38,320 nucleotides of DNA from Alicycliphilus sp. GTDB taxonomy: Bacteria > Pseudomonadota > Gammaproteobacteria > Burkholderiales > Burkholderiaceae_C. The notes below the pieces were generated by a model that searched no databases, was not told the origin of the DNA, and was given only the letters and a program-made list of their open reading frames with translations. Of the stretch, positions 28,578-37,001 are shown in pieces (positions within the stretch are counted from its first letter, which is position 1; every line of letters begins with the position of its first letter). The DNA is taken from contig JAGPIX010000010.1 in the NCBI GenBank assembly GCA_018054745.1, forward strand, positions 1-38,320, read 5' to 3'. The position numbers and the translations under genes are program-made.

Positions 28578-29686
28578 AGGGAGGCCTCAAGCGCCGCCAG
28601 CATCTGGGCATTGTCGGCAGGGCTGCCCACCGTCAGACGCAGGCAGTTCGCCAGCAGGAAATGCATTGTAGAAACGTTCTTGACGAGAACCTTGCGCGCC
28701 TTCATGCCCTCGAAGGCGCTGGCCGCATCGCGCACGCGCAGCAGCACCATGTTGGCCTGGCTGTCCCACACTTTTTGCACGCCGGGCATGGCACGCAACA
28801 GCGGCACGATGCGCTCGCGTTCGGCGCGGATCTCGGCGGCCTGGGCGGCGAAGACCTCGGCATGCTCCAGGGCGAACAGCGCCGCCTCGCAGTTCAAGAC
28901 GCTGATGTTGTAGGGCGGGCGCACCTTGTCCACCTCGGCCACGAGCTGCCTCGGGCCTATCAGGTAACCCAGACGCACACCCGCCAGGCCAAATTTGCTC
29001 AAGGTGCGCATCAACAGCACATGGCCGTTGCGCGCCGGCTCGGCCCGCATGCGCTCTATCCAGCTGCGGCTGGCAAAGGGCTGGTAGGCCTCGTCCATGA
29101 CCACGATGCCACCCTGGGCGCCCACGGCGTCCACGATGCGCTGCACCGCGCCCTCGTCCCACAGCGTGGCCGTGGGGTTGTTGGGGTAGGCGATGAAGGT
29201 GATGGCCGGGCGGTGCTGGGCAATCGCCCCCAGCATGGCGGATTCATCCAGCGCAAAGTCCGCCGTGAGCGGCACGCCGACGAAGGACAGGCCCTGCAAC
29301 TGGGCGCTCATGGCATACATCACAAAGCCCGGCACCGGCGCCAGCACCGTGGCGCCGCTCTGGGCGCAGGCCAGGGCCAGCAGGCTGATGAGCTCGTCCG
29401 AGCCATTGCCCAGCATCAGCGCGCAGCCCTCGGGCATGCCGGCGTGGCGCGCCAGCGCGGCGCGCAGCTCGTCGCCGCGCGGGCCGGGATAGCGGTTCAG
29501 CGCCAGGGCGCCCAGGCGCTGGCCCAGCTGCGCCTGCAGCGCGGGCGGCAGGGCAAAGGGGTTCTCCATGGCGTCCATCTTCAGCATGCCGTCGGCGCCC
29601 TGCACCACATAGGCGTGCATGGCGCGCACATCCGGGCGTATGCGCGCCAGCGCCGCCTGCTGCAAGGGGGTGGAAATTTCGTTCAT
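28574..29686 (-). CDS. hisC: Histidinol-phosphate aminotransferase
   Basis: A PLP enzyme converting imidazole acetol phosphate to histidinol phosphate. The 370 residues carry the PLP lysine in [15 protein letters not shown], a conserved [10 protein letters not shown], and [10 protein letters not shown]. The ATG at 29686 ([10 protein letters not shown]) is the family-like start. Its first bases overlap the stop of the upstream PIN-toxin gene (ATGA), so its translation is probably coupled to the toxin. A frame open further upstream belongs to the toxin region and is not used. Confidence 0.95.
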   Translation of the reverse strand: MNEISTPLQQAALARIRPDVRAMHAYVVQGADGMLKMDAMENPFALPPALQAQLGQRLGALALNRYPGPRGDELRAALARHAGMPEGCALMLGNGSDELISLLALACAQSGATVLAPVPGFVMYAMSAQLQGLSFVGVPLTADFALDESAMLGAIAQHRPAITFIAYPNNPTATLWDEGAVQRIVDAVGAQGGIVVMDEAYQPFASRSWIERMRAEPARNGHVLLMRTLSKFGLAGVRLGYLIGPRQLVAEVDKVRPPYNISVLNCEAALFALEHAEVFAAQAAEIRAERERIVPLLRAMPGVQKVWDSQANMVLLRVRDAASAFEGMKARKVLVKNVSTMHFLLANCLRLTVGSPADNAQMLAALEASL

Positions 29687-30129
29687 TGCGGGTCTTTCTC
29701 CAATGCGGGCAAGGCCTGTTGCAGCGGGTGCCACACGGCCACGCCGGCAAACACCGCGCCATGCGGCAGGGCCAGGGTGAGCATGGCCGCGCAGCCGCTG
29801 TGCTGGGCGCAGGCGAGCTGCAAGCAGTCGCCAAAGGCGAGCGCATGGCGCGCTTCGATGGCCCAGGCGGTCTCCAGCGTCGCGGCGTCGGTCTTCCAGG
29901 GCGTCCAGGTCTGGTAGCGGCGCATGGCGGCGCGGGCGTCGCCGCGCGGCAGCGGTTGGGGCGCGGCCGTCACCTGGTCGTAGAACTCCACCAGCGCCTG
30001 GCATCCGGTGCGGCCGCTGCGCGTGCGCCAGAGCAGATCCAGCCAGTCCAGGCAGGCCTGGTAGAGCGCGCCGCCGGCCGTGTCCTCGGCCGCGATGAGC
30101 ACCGAGGTATCGACGAACACCGGGTTCAT
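29683..30129 (-). CDS. PIN-domain protein, VapC-type toxin
   Basis: A probable RNase toxin of a type II toxin-antitoxin pair. The 148 residues have the PIN acids Asp7 (VFVDTSVL), Glu48 (ALVEFYDQ) and Asp101 (AFGDCLQLA). Its start overlaps the antitoxin stop (ATGA), and its stop overlaps the hisC start (ATGA). This is standard toxin-antitoxin spacing on one side and unusual coupling on the other. The target RNA cannot be read from the sequence. Confidence 0.88.
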   Translation of the reverse strand: MNPVFVDTSVLIAAEDTAGGALYQACLDWLDLLWRTRSGRTGCQALVEFYDQVTAAPQPLPRGDARAAMRRYQTWTPWKTDAATLETAWAIEARHALAFGDCLQLACAQHSGCAAMLTLALPHGAVFAGVAVWHPLQQALPALEKDPQ

Positions 30130-30395
30130 GCGCCCTCCGCGGTTTTTTGGTTATTTTGGCCGCTAGTCCTTGCTGCGCTTGCGCGACGCGCTATTGACTT
30201 TGCTGCAACCTGGGCTTGCCAGCTGCGCTCATCCGTGCGCCAGGCCAGGTAGGCACGCTCGTAGGCGTCCTCACGCTGCATCATCTCGGCCATGAAGTCG
30301 CCCACCATGCGCGAGACGCTGGTGCCCCGGCGCGCCGCCTCGATGCGCGCCCATTCGAGCACGCTGTCTTCAACGGTGATGGTGAGGTTTTTCAT
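30126..30395 (-). CDS. Ribbon-helix-helix antitoxin (VapB-like)
   Basis: The predicted antitoxin and autorepressor of the PIN toxin. The 89 residues begin MKNLTITVEDSVLEWARIEA, with a first strand and two helices of a ribbon-helix-helix domain (1-42). A toxin-binding tail follows. The ATG at 30395 has GGAGGT abutting it; an in-frame GTG at 30410 adds five residues and may be the true start. Two palindromes just upstream are likely operators. The C-terminal tail is Ala/Arg/Ser-rich and may be derived from an old repeat. Confidence 0.82.
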   Translation of the reverse strand: MKNLTITVEDSVLEWARIEAARRGTSVSRMVGDFMAEMMQREDAYERAYLAWRTDERSWQAQVAAKSIARRASAARTSGQNNQKTAEGA

Positions 30396-30407
30396 ACCTC
30401 CATCGTA

Positions 30408-30436
30408 CACGAAGTTCGTGTTGCACGAATTTCGTG
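30408..30436. promoter_or_regulatory. Two tandem 13-bp palindromes, likely toxin-antitoxin operator
   Basis: CACGAA-G-TTCGTG (30408-30420) and CACGAA-T-TTCGTG (30424-30436) are perfect 6+1+6 inverted repeats, with centres 16 bases apart. They lie just upstream of the antitoxin ATG, downstream of a possible -10 box TAAAAT on the - strand (30445-30440). Ribbon-helix-helix antitoxins commonly repress through tandem sites like this. Confidence 0.7.
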
Positions 30437-30449
30437 TTGATTTTAAGAA

Positions 30450-31856
30450 TCAATCATTCGACCCCAGCTCGCTCTTCAGCCGTGCATATGCTTGCCCCTG
30501 CTCCTTGAGCTTTTCCTTCAGATCATCGTTCTTCTGTTTCAGCTGCAGGATCTGCCGCCTAAGCTCCTCCATTTCTGGCGACTCCTTGTCCGAGTTGTTG
30601 CCTGTGTTCTGGCACTGCTTGATCACACGATCCAGCGCGGGCAAATCCACCGCAGGCATCAGCGTGACTGGTGAGTACCTGTCCTGCACCATATCTGCGG
30701 GGACGCCGAGATAAGCGCACCAGAACGCATCCAGCCGCTCGCACAGCCTGAACCACAATTGAACGAAGTCAAGCTGTTGCTCCTGAATGCAACCCGCAAG
30801 CTCCGGCTCCATTTGCGGCTGGCGGCTGTCCAGTTTGTCCTTGCCAAGCGCAGCAAACGCTTGCGCATAGCTGCCGTGCCCATGCACCAGCTTGTTGCGC
30901 ATGCCATTGAATAAAAAGGCAGCAGCGTCAGAGACACCCAGCAGCGCCGCCGTGGTGCTCTCTGTGAGTTGCCACACACCATCCATGGCCTCAACACAAT
31001 TCATCAAGAGCATGTAGCGCGCTTCCAGCGAAGCATCCGCCTGTTTCCCATCAAGGAAATATTTCAATGCCAGGTACGCCTTGCTGAAACGGTCCCTCTC
31101 CATGTCCACAAAACCGCGCATGACACTGTCGGGCAATGCAGAGCCCCAGCCATTGCCCAATGGCAGGTACGACGGTTTTCTGCATGCAGTGTGGCCAAAG
31201 AAACCAATCTTGCGCCCCTGAATCTGCAACACGGGCGCAAGCCTGCGTCCATGGATCAGCATCCATGCCGCGTGGATGCGCGGCTCCAGCGAAAAAAAAT
31301 CTTCTTCCCCGAATGCGCACAACACGCCGGATTGCGGGTGGTTGCAGCAAAAGGAAACAGCGGGCGTGTCGGCTGTGCGCTCCAAGGGAAGCGGTGCGCG
31401 CAAACCTGCCAATGCTCCGCCGAAATAGACCTGAAAAGGATGTGCGCGAGAAAGCTCATCATCCGCAATGAACTCAAGCTGCTGCGCCGACGGCGCCAAC
31501 TCCAGGCGCCGCGTTTCTCTGGCCTCGGGCTCCAGTTCGCAAGCAGGTAGTCCGCTCCACTCGGGCCATTCGGACAGCGGGTTGTTGCGGTACAGCCGCA
31601 ACTCCTGCGCTCGTAGCTGCACCGTGGCTGCCGGGTCGCCAAGCACCACATTGCACAGGTGAATGGCGACAGACCTCCGCTCATCCACCAATGCGCGACA
31701 AACTGGATCTGTGGCGGGCAGGAACGCCTCCAGCCGCAGCGCTTGTGGGTCAAACCGTATCGGAACACGACACGCTGCAGTTGTCAGACCTGGTACCGTT
31801 ACATCAGCATGGCCGGCAAAGGTCGTCAGCAGCAAATGCGGCATACCACTTTCCAT
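30450..31856 (-). CDS. HEPN-like protein with C-terminal coiled coil (ApeA-like candidate)
   Basis: A 468-residue protein with no named relative I can assign with certainty. An N-terminal beta-rich region (about 1-240) is followed by a helical region containing RNKLVH at 320-325. That is an Rx4H motif typical of HEPN RNases, preceded by a long helix (ARYMLLMNCVEAMDGVW). This layout resembles ApeA-type abortive-infection proteins. Residues about 427-464 form a charged coiled coil. The gene is AT-richer than its neighbours. It may share an operon with the downstream antitoxin-toxin pair. The RNase or defence role is inferred, not shown. Confidence 0.65.
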   Translation of the reverse strand: MESGMPHLLLTTFAGHADVTVPGLTTAACRVPIRFDPQALRLEAFLPATDPVCRALVDERRSVAIHLCNVVLGDPAATVQLRAQELRLYRNNPLSEWPEWSGLPACELEPEARETRRLELAPSAQQLEFIADDELSRAHPFQVYFGGALAGLRAPLPLERTADTPAVSFCCNHPQSGVLCAFGEEDFFSLEPRIHAAWMLIHGRRLAPVLQIQGRKIGFFGHTACRKPSYLPLGNGWGSALPDSVMRGFVDMERDRFSKAYLALKYFLDGKQADASLEARYMLLMNCVEAMDGVWQLTESTTAALLGVSDAAAFLFNGMRNKLVHGHGSYAQAFAALGKDKLDSRQPQMEPELAGCIQEQQLDFVQLWFRLCERLDAFWCAYLGVPADMVQDRYSPVTLMPAVDLPALDRVIKQCQNTGNNSDKESPEMEELRRQILQLKQKNDDLKEKLKEQGQAYARLKSELGSND

Positions 31857-31871
31857 GGCTCCACTGCCTGA

Positions 31872-32066
31872 TCAGCAGGATGAATGCCGTGTCGTCAACG
31901 CCCCCACCGGAAACGCCCGCAACACCGAGGCGATCAGGCTCTTGATGCGCTCCTCGTCCCACACCCAGCTGCGCTGGAAGTCGGGTAGCTGCAAGGCACC
32001 GCTGTGACAGTCTTCCAGCAGCTTGTGCAGGTAAAACGGATTGGTTTGAAACGTCCATCCAGCCAT
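31872..32066 (-). pseudogene. N-terminal remnant of a DUF262-family protein
   Basis: A 64-codon frame starts at ATG 32066 with AAGGA about nine bases upstream. Residues 25-50 hold the DUF262 signature LPDFQRSWVWDEERIKSLI followed by an FPVGAL segment. The full family (GmrSD-like and related nucleases) is several hundred residues long, so this is a truncated gene. It ends in an unrelated tail just before the HEPN-like gene. The remnant is unlikely to be active. Confidence 0.75.
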
Positions 32067-32174
32067 GCAACAAATTCCTTCGCGCTAGTAGATATTGGCG
32101 CCCGAGCGCCATGATAGTGGCGGCTGAACATGGTTTCGCCCACTTGGCAACCCATACCAACCCAGCAATGCAAC

Positions 32175-32209
32175 CACGAAAATTAAACGTCACACGTATA
32201 ATTTTCGTG
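32175..32209. promoter_or_regulatory. 35-bp near-perfect palindrome with TATAAT, promoter/operator of the DUF4143 ATPase
   Basis: Two 16-base arms (CACGAAAATTAAACGT and ACGTATAATTTTCGTG) have one mismatch and a 3-base centre CAC. The right arm contains a perfect -10 box TATAAT (32197-32202), and the palindrome ends two bases before the ATG at 32211. A transcript from this box would start at or next to the ATG, so it could be leaderless. No clear -35 box is visible. Confidence 0.65.
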
Positions 32210-32210
32210 A

Positions 32211-33404
32211 ATGCAGCCATTGGACATCACACGCCATATCGAACCCCTGGTCGCCGACCGGCTGCGCCACGCCGCGCCTGCCGTGGTGCTGCTGGGGCCG
32301 CGCCAGGTGGGCAAGACCACGCTGGCCCGGCGCCTGGCCGCCAGCTGGCCGCAGGGTGCCACCTATCTGGATCTGGAGCTACCCTCCGATCGCCGGCGCC
32401 TGGACGATGCCGAGGCCTATCTGCGCATGCAGGCGCCCAAGCTGGTGGTCATTGACGAAATCCACCGCGCCCCGGAAATCTTTGCCGTGCTGCGCGGCCT
32501 GATCGACGAGCGCCGCGCGGCGGGCCAGCGTTTTGGGCATTTCTTGCTGCTGGGCTCGGCCGCGCTGGATTTGATGCGCCAGTCCAGCGAGAGCCTGGCC
32601 GGGCGCGTGGCCTATCTGGAGATGGCGCCCGTCAATGCCCCAGAGGCCACGGCCCATGGCCTGCCCACCGATGTGCTGTGGAGCCGGGGCGGTTTTCCCG
32701 ACAGCCTGCTGGCCGCCAGCGACGGCCTGAGCTTTACCTGGCGCCAGGATTTCATCCGCTCTTACCTGGAGCGCGACGTCCCCATGTTCGCGCCGCGCAT
32801 GCCCGCCCAGGCTCTGGAGCGCTTATGGACCATGCTGGCGCACCAGCAGGGCGGGCTGCTCAACCAGTCGCAATTGGCCGCCAGCCTGGGGGTGAGCGCG
32901 CCCACCGTGGTGCGCTATGTCGATCTGCTGGTCGATCTGCAACTGGTGCGCCGCCTGAGCCCCTGGTCCACCAACGCGGGCAAGCGCCTGGTCAAGGCGC
33001 CCAAGGTCTATGTGCGCGACAGCGGGCTGGTCCATGCCCTGCTGGGCCTGGAGACGCTGGACGCCGTGCTCGGCCACCCGGTGGCGGGCGCCAGCTTTGA
33101 AGGCCTGGCCATCGAAACCCTGGTGCACAGCCTGCCCGCCGGTAGCCGCGCGTGGTTTTACCGCACGCACGAAGGGGCCGAAATCGATCTGCTGATAGAA
33201 CGCGGCGGCCAGCCGCAAATGGCCATAGAAATCAAACGCTCCAGCGCCCCGTCACTGGAGCGCGGCTTTGGCCAGGCCTGCCAGGATTTGAGCGTGCAGC
33301 AGCGCTGGGTGGTGTACCCGGGCACGGAGCGCTTTCCGCTGCGCCACGGCGCGCAGGCCATCGGCCTGGCCGACCTGGCCGGCGTGCTGCGGGGCGGCGC
33401 GTGA
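32211..33404 (+). CDS. AAA+ ATPase with DUF4143 domain
   Basis: A 397-residue ATPase. Walker A GPRQVGKTT is at 29-37 and Walker B LVVIDE at 78-83. A winged-helix-like part (LAASLGVSAPTVVRYVDLL) is followed by DUF4143. Its C-terminal end has GAEIDLLIE and IEIK, a PD-(D/E)xK nuclease-like pattern. Such proteins are widespread and poorly understood. No Shine-Dalgarno sequence precedes the ATG. It is on the opposite strand to the his cluster and ends 13 bases before the hisD stop, convergent. Confidence 0.9.
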   Translation: MQPLDITRHIEPLVADRLRHAAPAVVLLGPRQVGKTTLARRLAASWPQGATYLDLELPSDRRRLDDAEAYLRMQAPKLVVIDEIHRAPEIFAVLRGLIDERRAAGQRFGHFLLLGSAALDLMRQSSESLAGRVAYLEMAPVNAPEATAHGLPTDVLWSRGGFPDSLLAASDGLSFTWRQDFIRSYLERDVPMFAPRMPAQALERLWTMLAHQQGGLLNQSQLAASLGVSAPTVVRYVDLLVDLQLVRRLSPWSTNAGKRLVKAPKVYVRDSGLVHALLGLETLDAVLGHPVAGASFEGLAIETLVHSLPAGSRAWFYRTHEGAEIDLLIERGGQPQMAIEIKRSSAPSLERGFGQACQDLSVQQRWVVYPGTERFPLRHGAQAIGLADLAGVLRGGA

Positions 33405-33417
33405 TCGGGGCGCGGGC

Positions 33418-34734
33418 TTATTTCAGCCGCATCTCCGCCGCCCTTGCGTGTCCCTGTAGACCCTCGCCGCGCGCCAGCACGCTGGCGATGCGGCCCAGCA
33501 CCTGGGCGCCGGCTTCACTCACCTCGATCAGGCTGCTGCGCTTTTGGAAGTCGTACACGCCCAGGGGGGAGGAAAAACGCGCCGTGCCGCTAGTGGGCAG
33601 CACATGATTGGGCCCGGCGCAGTAGTCGCCCAGCGATTCGCTGGTGTAGGCGCCCAGGAAGATGGCGCCGGCATGCCTTAGCAGCGGCTCCCAGCGCTGC
33701 GGCTCGCGGCTGGAGACTTCCAGGTGTTCCGGCGCGATGCGGTTGGATATTTCGCAGGCCTCTTCCATGCTGCGCGTGTGGATCAGCGCGCCGCGGCCGG
33801 CCAAGGATTTGGCGATGATCTCGGCGCGCGGCATTTCGGGCAAGAGGCGCTCGATGGCGGCCTGCACGGCGGCGATGTAGTCGGCATCGGGGCACAGCAG
33901 GATGGCCTGCGCCAGCTCGTCGTGCTCGGCCTGGCTGAACAAATCCATGGCCACCCAGTCGGCGGGCGTTGTGCCGTCGGCCAGCACCAGAATTTCTGAC
34001 GGGCCGGCGATCATGTCTATGCCGACCTGGCCAAAGACGCGCTTCTTGGCGCTGGCGACGTAGGCGTTGCCGGGGCCGGTGATTTTGTCCACCTTGGGGA
34101 TGGTGGCCGTGCCGTAGGCCAGCGCGGCGACGGCCTGCGCGCCGCCCACGGTAAAGCCGCGCGTCACGCCCGCGACGTAGGCGGCGGCCAGCACCAGCGG
34201 GTTCTTCTCGCCGCGCGGCGTGGGCACGACCATGATGATCTCGGGCACGCCCGCCACATGCGCCGGGATGGCGTTCATCAGCACGCTGCTGGGGTAGGCG
34301 GCCTTGCCGCCGGGCACGTAGATGCCGACGCGGTCGAGTGGGGTGACCTTCTGGCCCAACAGCGTGCCGTCCTGGTCGCGGTAGCTCCAGCTCTCGCCGC
34401 AGGCTTTTTTCTGCGCCTCGTGGTAGCTGCGCACGCGGGCGGCGGCGGCCGTCAGCGCGTCTTTTTGCTCGGCCGGCAGGCTGTCGTAGGCGGCTTTCAA
34501 TTCGGCCTGGCTCAGCTCCAGCGCGGCCATGCTCTGTGCCTGCACGCCGTCAAAGCGCTGGGTGTATTCGAGCACCGCCGCGTCGCCGCGTGTCTGCACG
34601 TCGGCCAGGATGGCGGCGACACGCTCCTCGATGGCGGCGTCCTGCTCGGCCGACCAGTGCAGGCGGGCTGCAAAATCAGCCTCAAAAGTGGCTGAAGCGG
34701 TTGACAAGCGTGCGGGAGCAGCTACGAATTGCAT
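33418..34734 (-). CDS. hisD: Histidinol dehydrogenase
   Basis: The zinc enzyme that oxidises histidinol to histidine in two NAD-dependent steps. The 438 residues include the conserved GPGNAYV and [10 protein letters not shown] segments, and metal and catalytic residues near APEHLEV and FSQAEHDE. The ATG at 34734 follows the hisG stop by 11 bases; an in-frame TTG at 34749 overlaps hisG and is less likely. hisC, its usual downstream neighbour, lies 3.7 kb away across an accessory insertion. Confidence 0.95.
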   Translation of the reverse strand: MQFVAAPARLSTASATFEADFAARLHWSAEQDAAIEERVAAILADVQTRGDAAVLEYTQRFDGVQAQSMAALELSQAELKAAYDSLPAEQKDALTAAAARVRSYHEAQKKACGESWSYRDQDGTLLGQKVTPLDRVGIYVPGGKAAYPSSVLMNAIPAHVAGVPEIIMVVPTPRGEKNPLVLAAAYVAGVTRGFTVGGAQAVAALAYGTATIPKVDKITGPGNAYVASAKKRVFGQVGIDMIAGPSEILVLADGTTPADWVAMDLFSQAEHDELAQAILLCPDADYIAAVQAAIERLLPEMPRAEIIAKSLAGRGALIHTRSMEEACEISNRIAPEHLEVSSREPQRWEPLLRHAGAIFLGAYTSESLGDYCAGPNHVLPTSGTARFSSPLGVYDFQKRSSLIEVSEAGAQVLGRIASVLARGEGLQGHARAAEMRLK

Positions 34735-34745
34735 AGTAAACCTGA

Positions 34746-35393
34746 TCAATCCTGGGGCACGGCAGAGGCAAAGGCGTCGATGATGGGCTTGAGTCCGGCT
34801 TGCTTTAATTTCAGCGCGGCCTGGTTCACCACCAGGTGGCTGCTGATGTCCATGATGTGCTCGACCTCGACCAGGTCGTTCGCCTTGAGCGTGTTGCCGG
34901 TGGAGACCAGATCGACGATGGCGTCCGCCATGCCGGTCAGCGGCGCCAGCTCCATGCTGCCGTAGAGCTTGATCATGTCCACATGCACGCCCTTGGCCGA
35001 GAAGAAGTCGCGCGCGATGCTGGTGTACTTGGTGGCCACCTTCAGGCGCGAGCCCTGGGTGACGGCCTCCTGGTAATCAAAGCCATTGCGCACCGCCACG
35101 CTGACGCGGCACTTGGCAATCTGCAGGTCCAGCGGGCGAAACAGCCCCTGGCCGCCATGCTCGATGAGCGAGTCCTTGCCGGCCACGCCCAGGTCGGCTC
35201 CGCCGTATTCGACGTAGGTCGGCACGTCGCTGGCGCGCACCAGCACCACGCGCACATGGGGCTGGTTGGTGGCCAGAATGAGCTTGCGCGACTTCTCCGG
35301 GTCTTCCGTCACTGTGATGCCGGCGGCGGCCAGCAGCGGCAGGGTCTCGTCAAAGATGCGGCCCTTGGACAGGGCCAGGGTGATCATGCTCAT
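34746..35393 (-). CDS. hisG: ATP phosphoribosyltransferase, short form
   Basis: The first enzyme of histidine synthesis, joining ATP and PRPP. The 215 residues are the short form that lacks the C-terminal regulatory domain and needs HisZ in other species; no hisZ gene lies in this window. It starts [21 protein letters not shown] and contains the active-site [12 protein letters not shown]. The ATG at 35393 overlaps the murA stop (ATGA). Confidence 0.95.
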   Translation of the reverse strand: MSMITLALSKGRIFDETLPLLAAAGITVTEDPEKSRKLILATNQPHVRVVLVRASDVPTYVEYGGADLGVAGKDSLIEHGGQGLFRPLDLQIAKCRVSVAVRNGFDYQEAVTQGSRLKVATKYTSIARDFFSAKGVHVDMIKLYGSMELAPLTGMADAIVDLVSTGNTLKANDLVEVEHIMDISSHLVVNQAALKLKQAGLKPIIDAFASAVPQD

Positions 35394-36667
35394 GTGGAGA
35401 GTCTTTCGATGTCGGCACCCAGGCCGCGCAGCTTGTCCTCCATGCGGTCGTAGCCACGGTCCAGGTGGTAGATGCGGTCAACCAGGGTCTCGCCGCTGGC
35501 CACCAGGCCGGCAATCACCAGGCTGGCCGAGGCGCGCAGGTCGGTGGCCATGACGGTGGCGCCAGACAGCTGGGCGCCGCCGGTCACCGTGGCCTCGCGC
35601 CCGTCAATGGCGATATGCGCGCCCAGGCGCGAGAGCTCATTGACATGCATGAAGCGGTTTTCAAAGATGGTCTCGGTGACCGTGGACGTGCCCTGGGCCA
35701 GCACGTTCAGGGCCATGAACTGCGCCTGCATGTCGGTCGGAAAGCCGGGGTATTCGGTGGTGCGAAAGCTCTGCGCCTTCAGCAGCGCGCCGCCAGGGCT
35801 GCGCACGCGCATGCCGCCGTCCTCGGCGGTGACCTGCACGCCGGCCTCCAGCAGCTTGTCGATCACGGCATCCAGATGGTCGGCACGGGCGTGGCGCAAA
35901 AAGGCGTCGCCGCCGGTGGCGGCCACGGCGCACAAAAAGGTGCCGGCCTCGATGCGGTCGGCCACCACCTGGTGCGTGCAGCCGTGCAGCCGATCCACGC
36001 CCTGGATGCTGATGCGGCTGGTGCCATGGCCCTCGATCTTCGCGCCCATCTTGATCAGCATTTCGGCCAGGTCGGTCACCTCGGGCTCCTGGGCGGCGTT
36101 CTGCAGCACCGTCTCGCCCTCGGCCAGCGTGGCCGCCATCAGCAGGTTCTCGGTGCCGGTGACGGTGATCATGTCGGTGGAGATGCGCGCGCCCCTGAGG
36201 CGGCTTTGCCCCGGCGGCAGCTTGGCGATCATGTAGCCATGCTCGACCGTGATCTGCGCGCCCATGGCCTGTAGGCCCTTGATGTGCTGGTCCACCGGGC
36301 GCGAGCCTATGGCGCAGCCGCCGGGCAGCGACACCGTGGCCTCGCCAAAGCGCGCCAACAGCGGCCCCAGCGCCAGCACCGAGGCACGCATGGTCTTCAC
36401 CAGCTCGTAGGGTGCCTCGGGGCTGAGCGCATCGTGCGCGACAAAGCTGATGCCGCCGCGCTCGCCATGGGTCTCGCTGGCCACGCCCATGTTGTCCAGC
36501 AGCTTGCGCATGGTGCGCACGTCATGCAGGCGCGGCACGTTGATCAGGTGCACCGGCTCGCTGGTAAGCAGCGCGGCGCACATCTCGGGCAGGGCGGCAT
36601 TCTTGGCGCCGGAGATGACGACCTCGCCATGCAGTGGGCGGCCGCCATGTACCAATAGCTTGTCCAT
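35390..36667 (-). CDS. murA: UDP-N-acetylglucosamine 1-carboxyvinyltransferase
   Basis: Catalyses the first committed step of peptidoglycan synthesis, adding enolpyruvate to UDP-GlcNAc; it is the fosfomycin target. The 425 residues start [20 protein letters not shown]. Catalytic Cys118 sits in the [12 protein letters not shown] loop, so the enzyme keeps the fosfomycin-sensitive Cys. It lies between ibaG and hisG and shares a stop/start overlap with hisG. Confidence 0.96.
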   Translation of the reverse strand: MDKLLVHGGRPLHGEVVISGAKNAALPEMCAALLTSEPVHLINVPRLHDVRTMRKLLDNMGVASETHGERGGISFVAHDALSPEAPYELVKTMRASVLALGPLLARFGEATVSLPGGCAIGSRPVDQHIKGLQAMGAQITVEHGYMIAKLPPGQSRLRGARISTDMITVTGTENLLMAATLAEGETVLQNAAQEPEVTDLAEMLIKMGAKIEGHGTSRISIQGVDRLHGCTHQVVADRIEAGTFLCAVAATGGDAFLRHARADHLDAVIDKLLEAGVQVTAEDGGMRVRSPGGALLKAQSFRTTEYPGFPTDMQAQFMALNVLAQGTSTVTETIFENRFMHVNELSRLGAHIAIDGREATVTGGAQLSGATVMATDLRASASLVIAGLVASGETLVDRIYHLDRGYDRMEDKLRGLGADIERLST

Positions 36668-36678
36668 CGGGCAAATCT

Positions 36679-36740
36679 TTACTTCAAATTGAGCTGCATC
36701 GCTTATCCATCAAGCGCAAACAGCTATCAAAACAGGAGTA
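36679..36740 (-). repeat. Intergenic palindromic repeat, copy 7
   Basis: It lies in the gap between ibaG and murA. On the - strand it begins near the ibaG TGA: TTTTGATAGCTGTTTGCGCT, then a half ending GGATAAGCGATGCAGC. Core 36691-36728. The stem is imperfect. The far end is about ten bases from the murA start. Confidence 0.8.
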
Positions 36741-36986
36741 TCAATCCTGCTGCGCCGCCGCCCATTCGGCCGGGGTGAAGGTCTTCATGGACAGGGCGTG
36801 CACCTCATCGCGCGCCATCTTGTCGCCCAGCGTGGCGTAGACGCGCTGGTGGCGCGCGATCGGGCGCTTGCCCTCGAACTCGGGCGAGACGATGACGGCG
36901 TACCAGTGGCGGCCGTCGCCCTCCAGCGTGATGTGCTCGCAGGCCAGGCCGGCGCGGATGATGTCTTTGATGTGGTCTGCGGTCAT
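36741..36986 (-). CDS. ibaG: BolA-family protein, probably IbaG
   Basis: A small BolA-fold protein; IbaG binds monothiol glutaredoxins and iron-sulfur clusters and affects acid response. The 81 residues hold the fold's conserved HITLEGDGRHWYAVIVS and RHQRVYATLGDKM. The ATG at 36986 is chosen; an in-frame TTG at 37001 is the alternative. An ibaG-murA pair is widespread, which supports IbaG over BolA. It lies 15 bases after the ABC permease gene. Confidence 0.9.
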   Translation of the reverse strand: MTADHIKDIIRAGLACEHITLEGDGRHWYAVIVSPEFEGKRPIARHQRVYATLGDKMARDEVHALSMKTFTPAEWAAAQQD

Positions 36987-37001
36987 GGCAAAAAATGTCA
37001 A

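Noticed and set aside
31856..31872. HEPN-like gene as the continuation of the DUF262 frame
   Set aside because: The DUF262 frame stops before the HEPN ATG and the protein sequences are unrelated, so they are separate genes.
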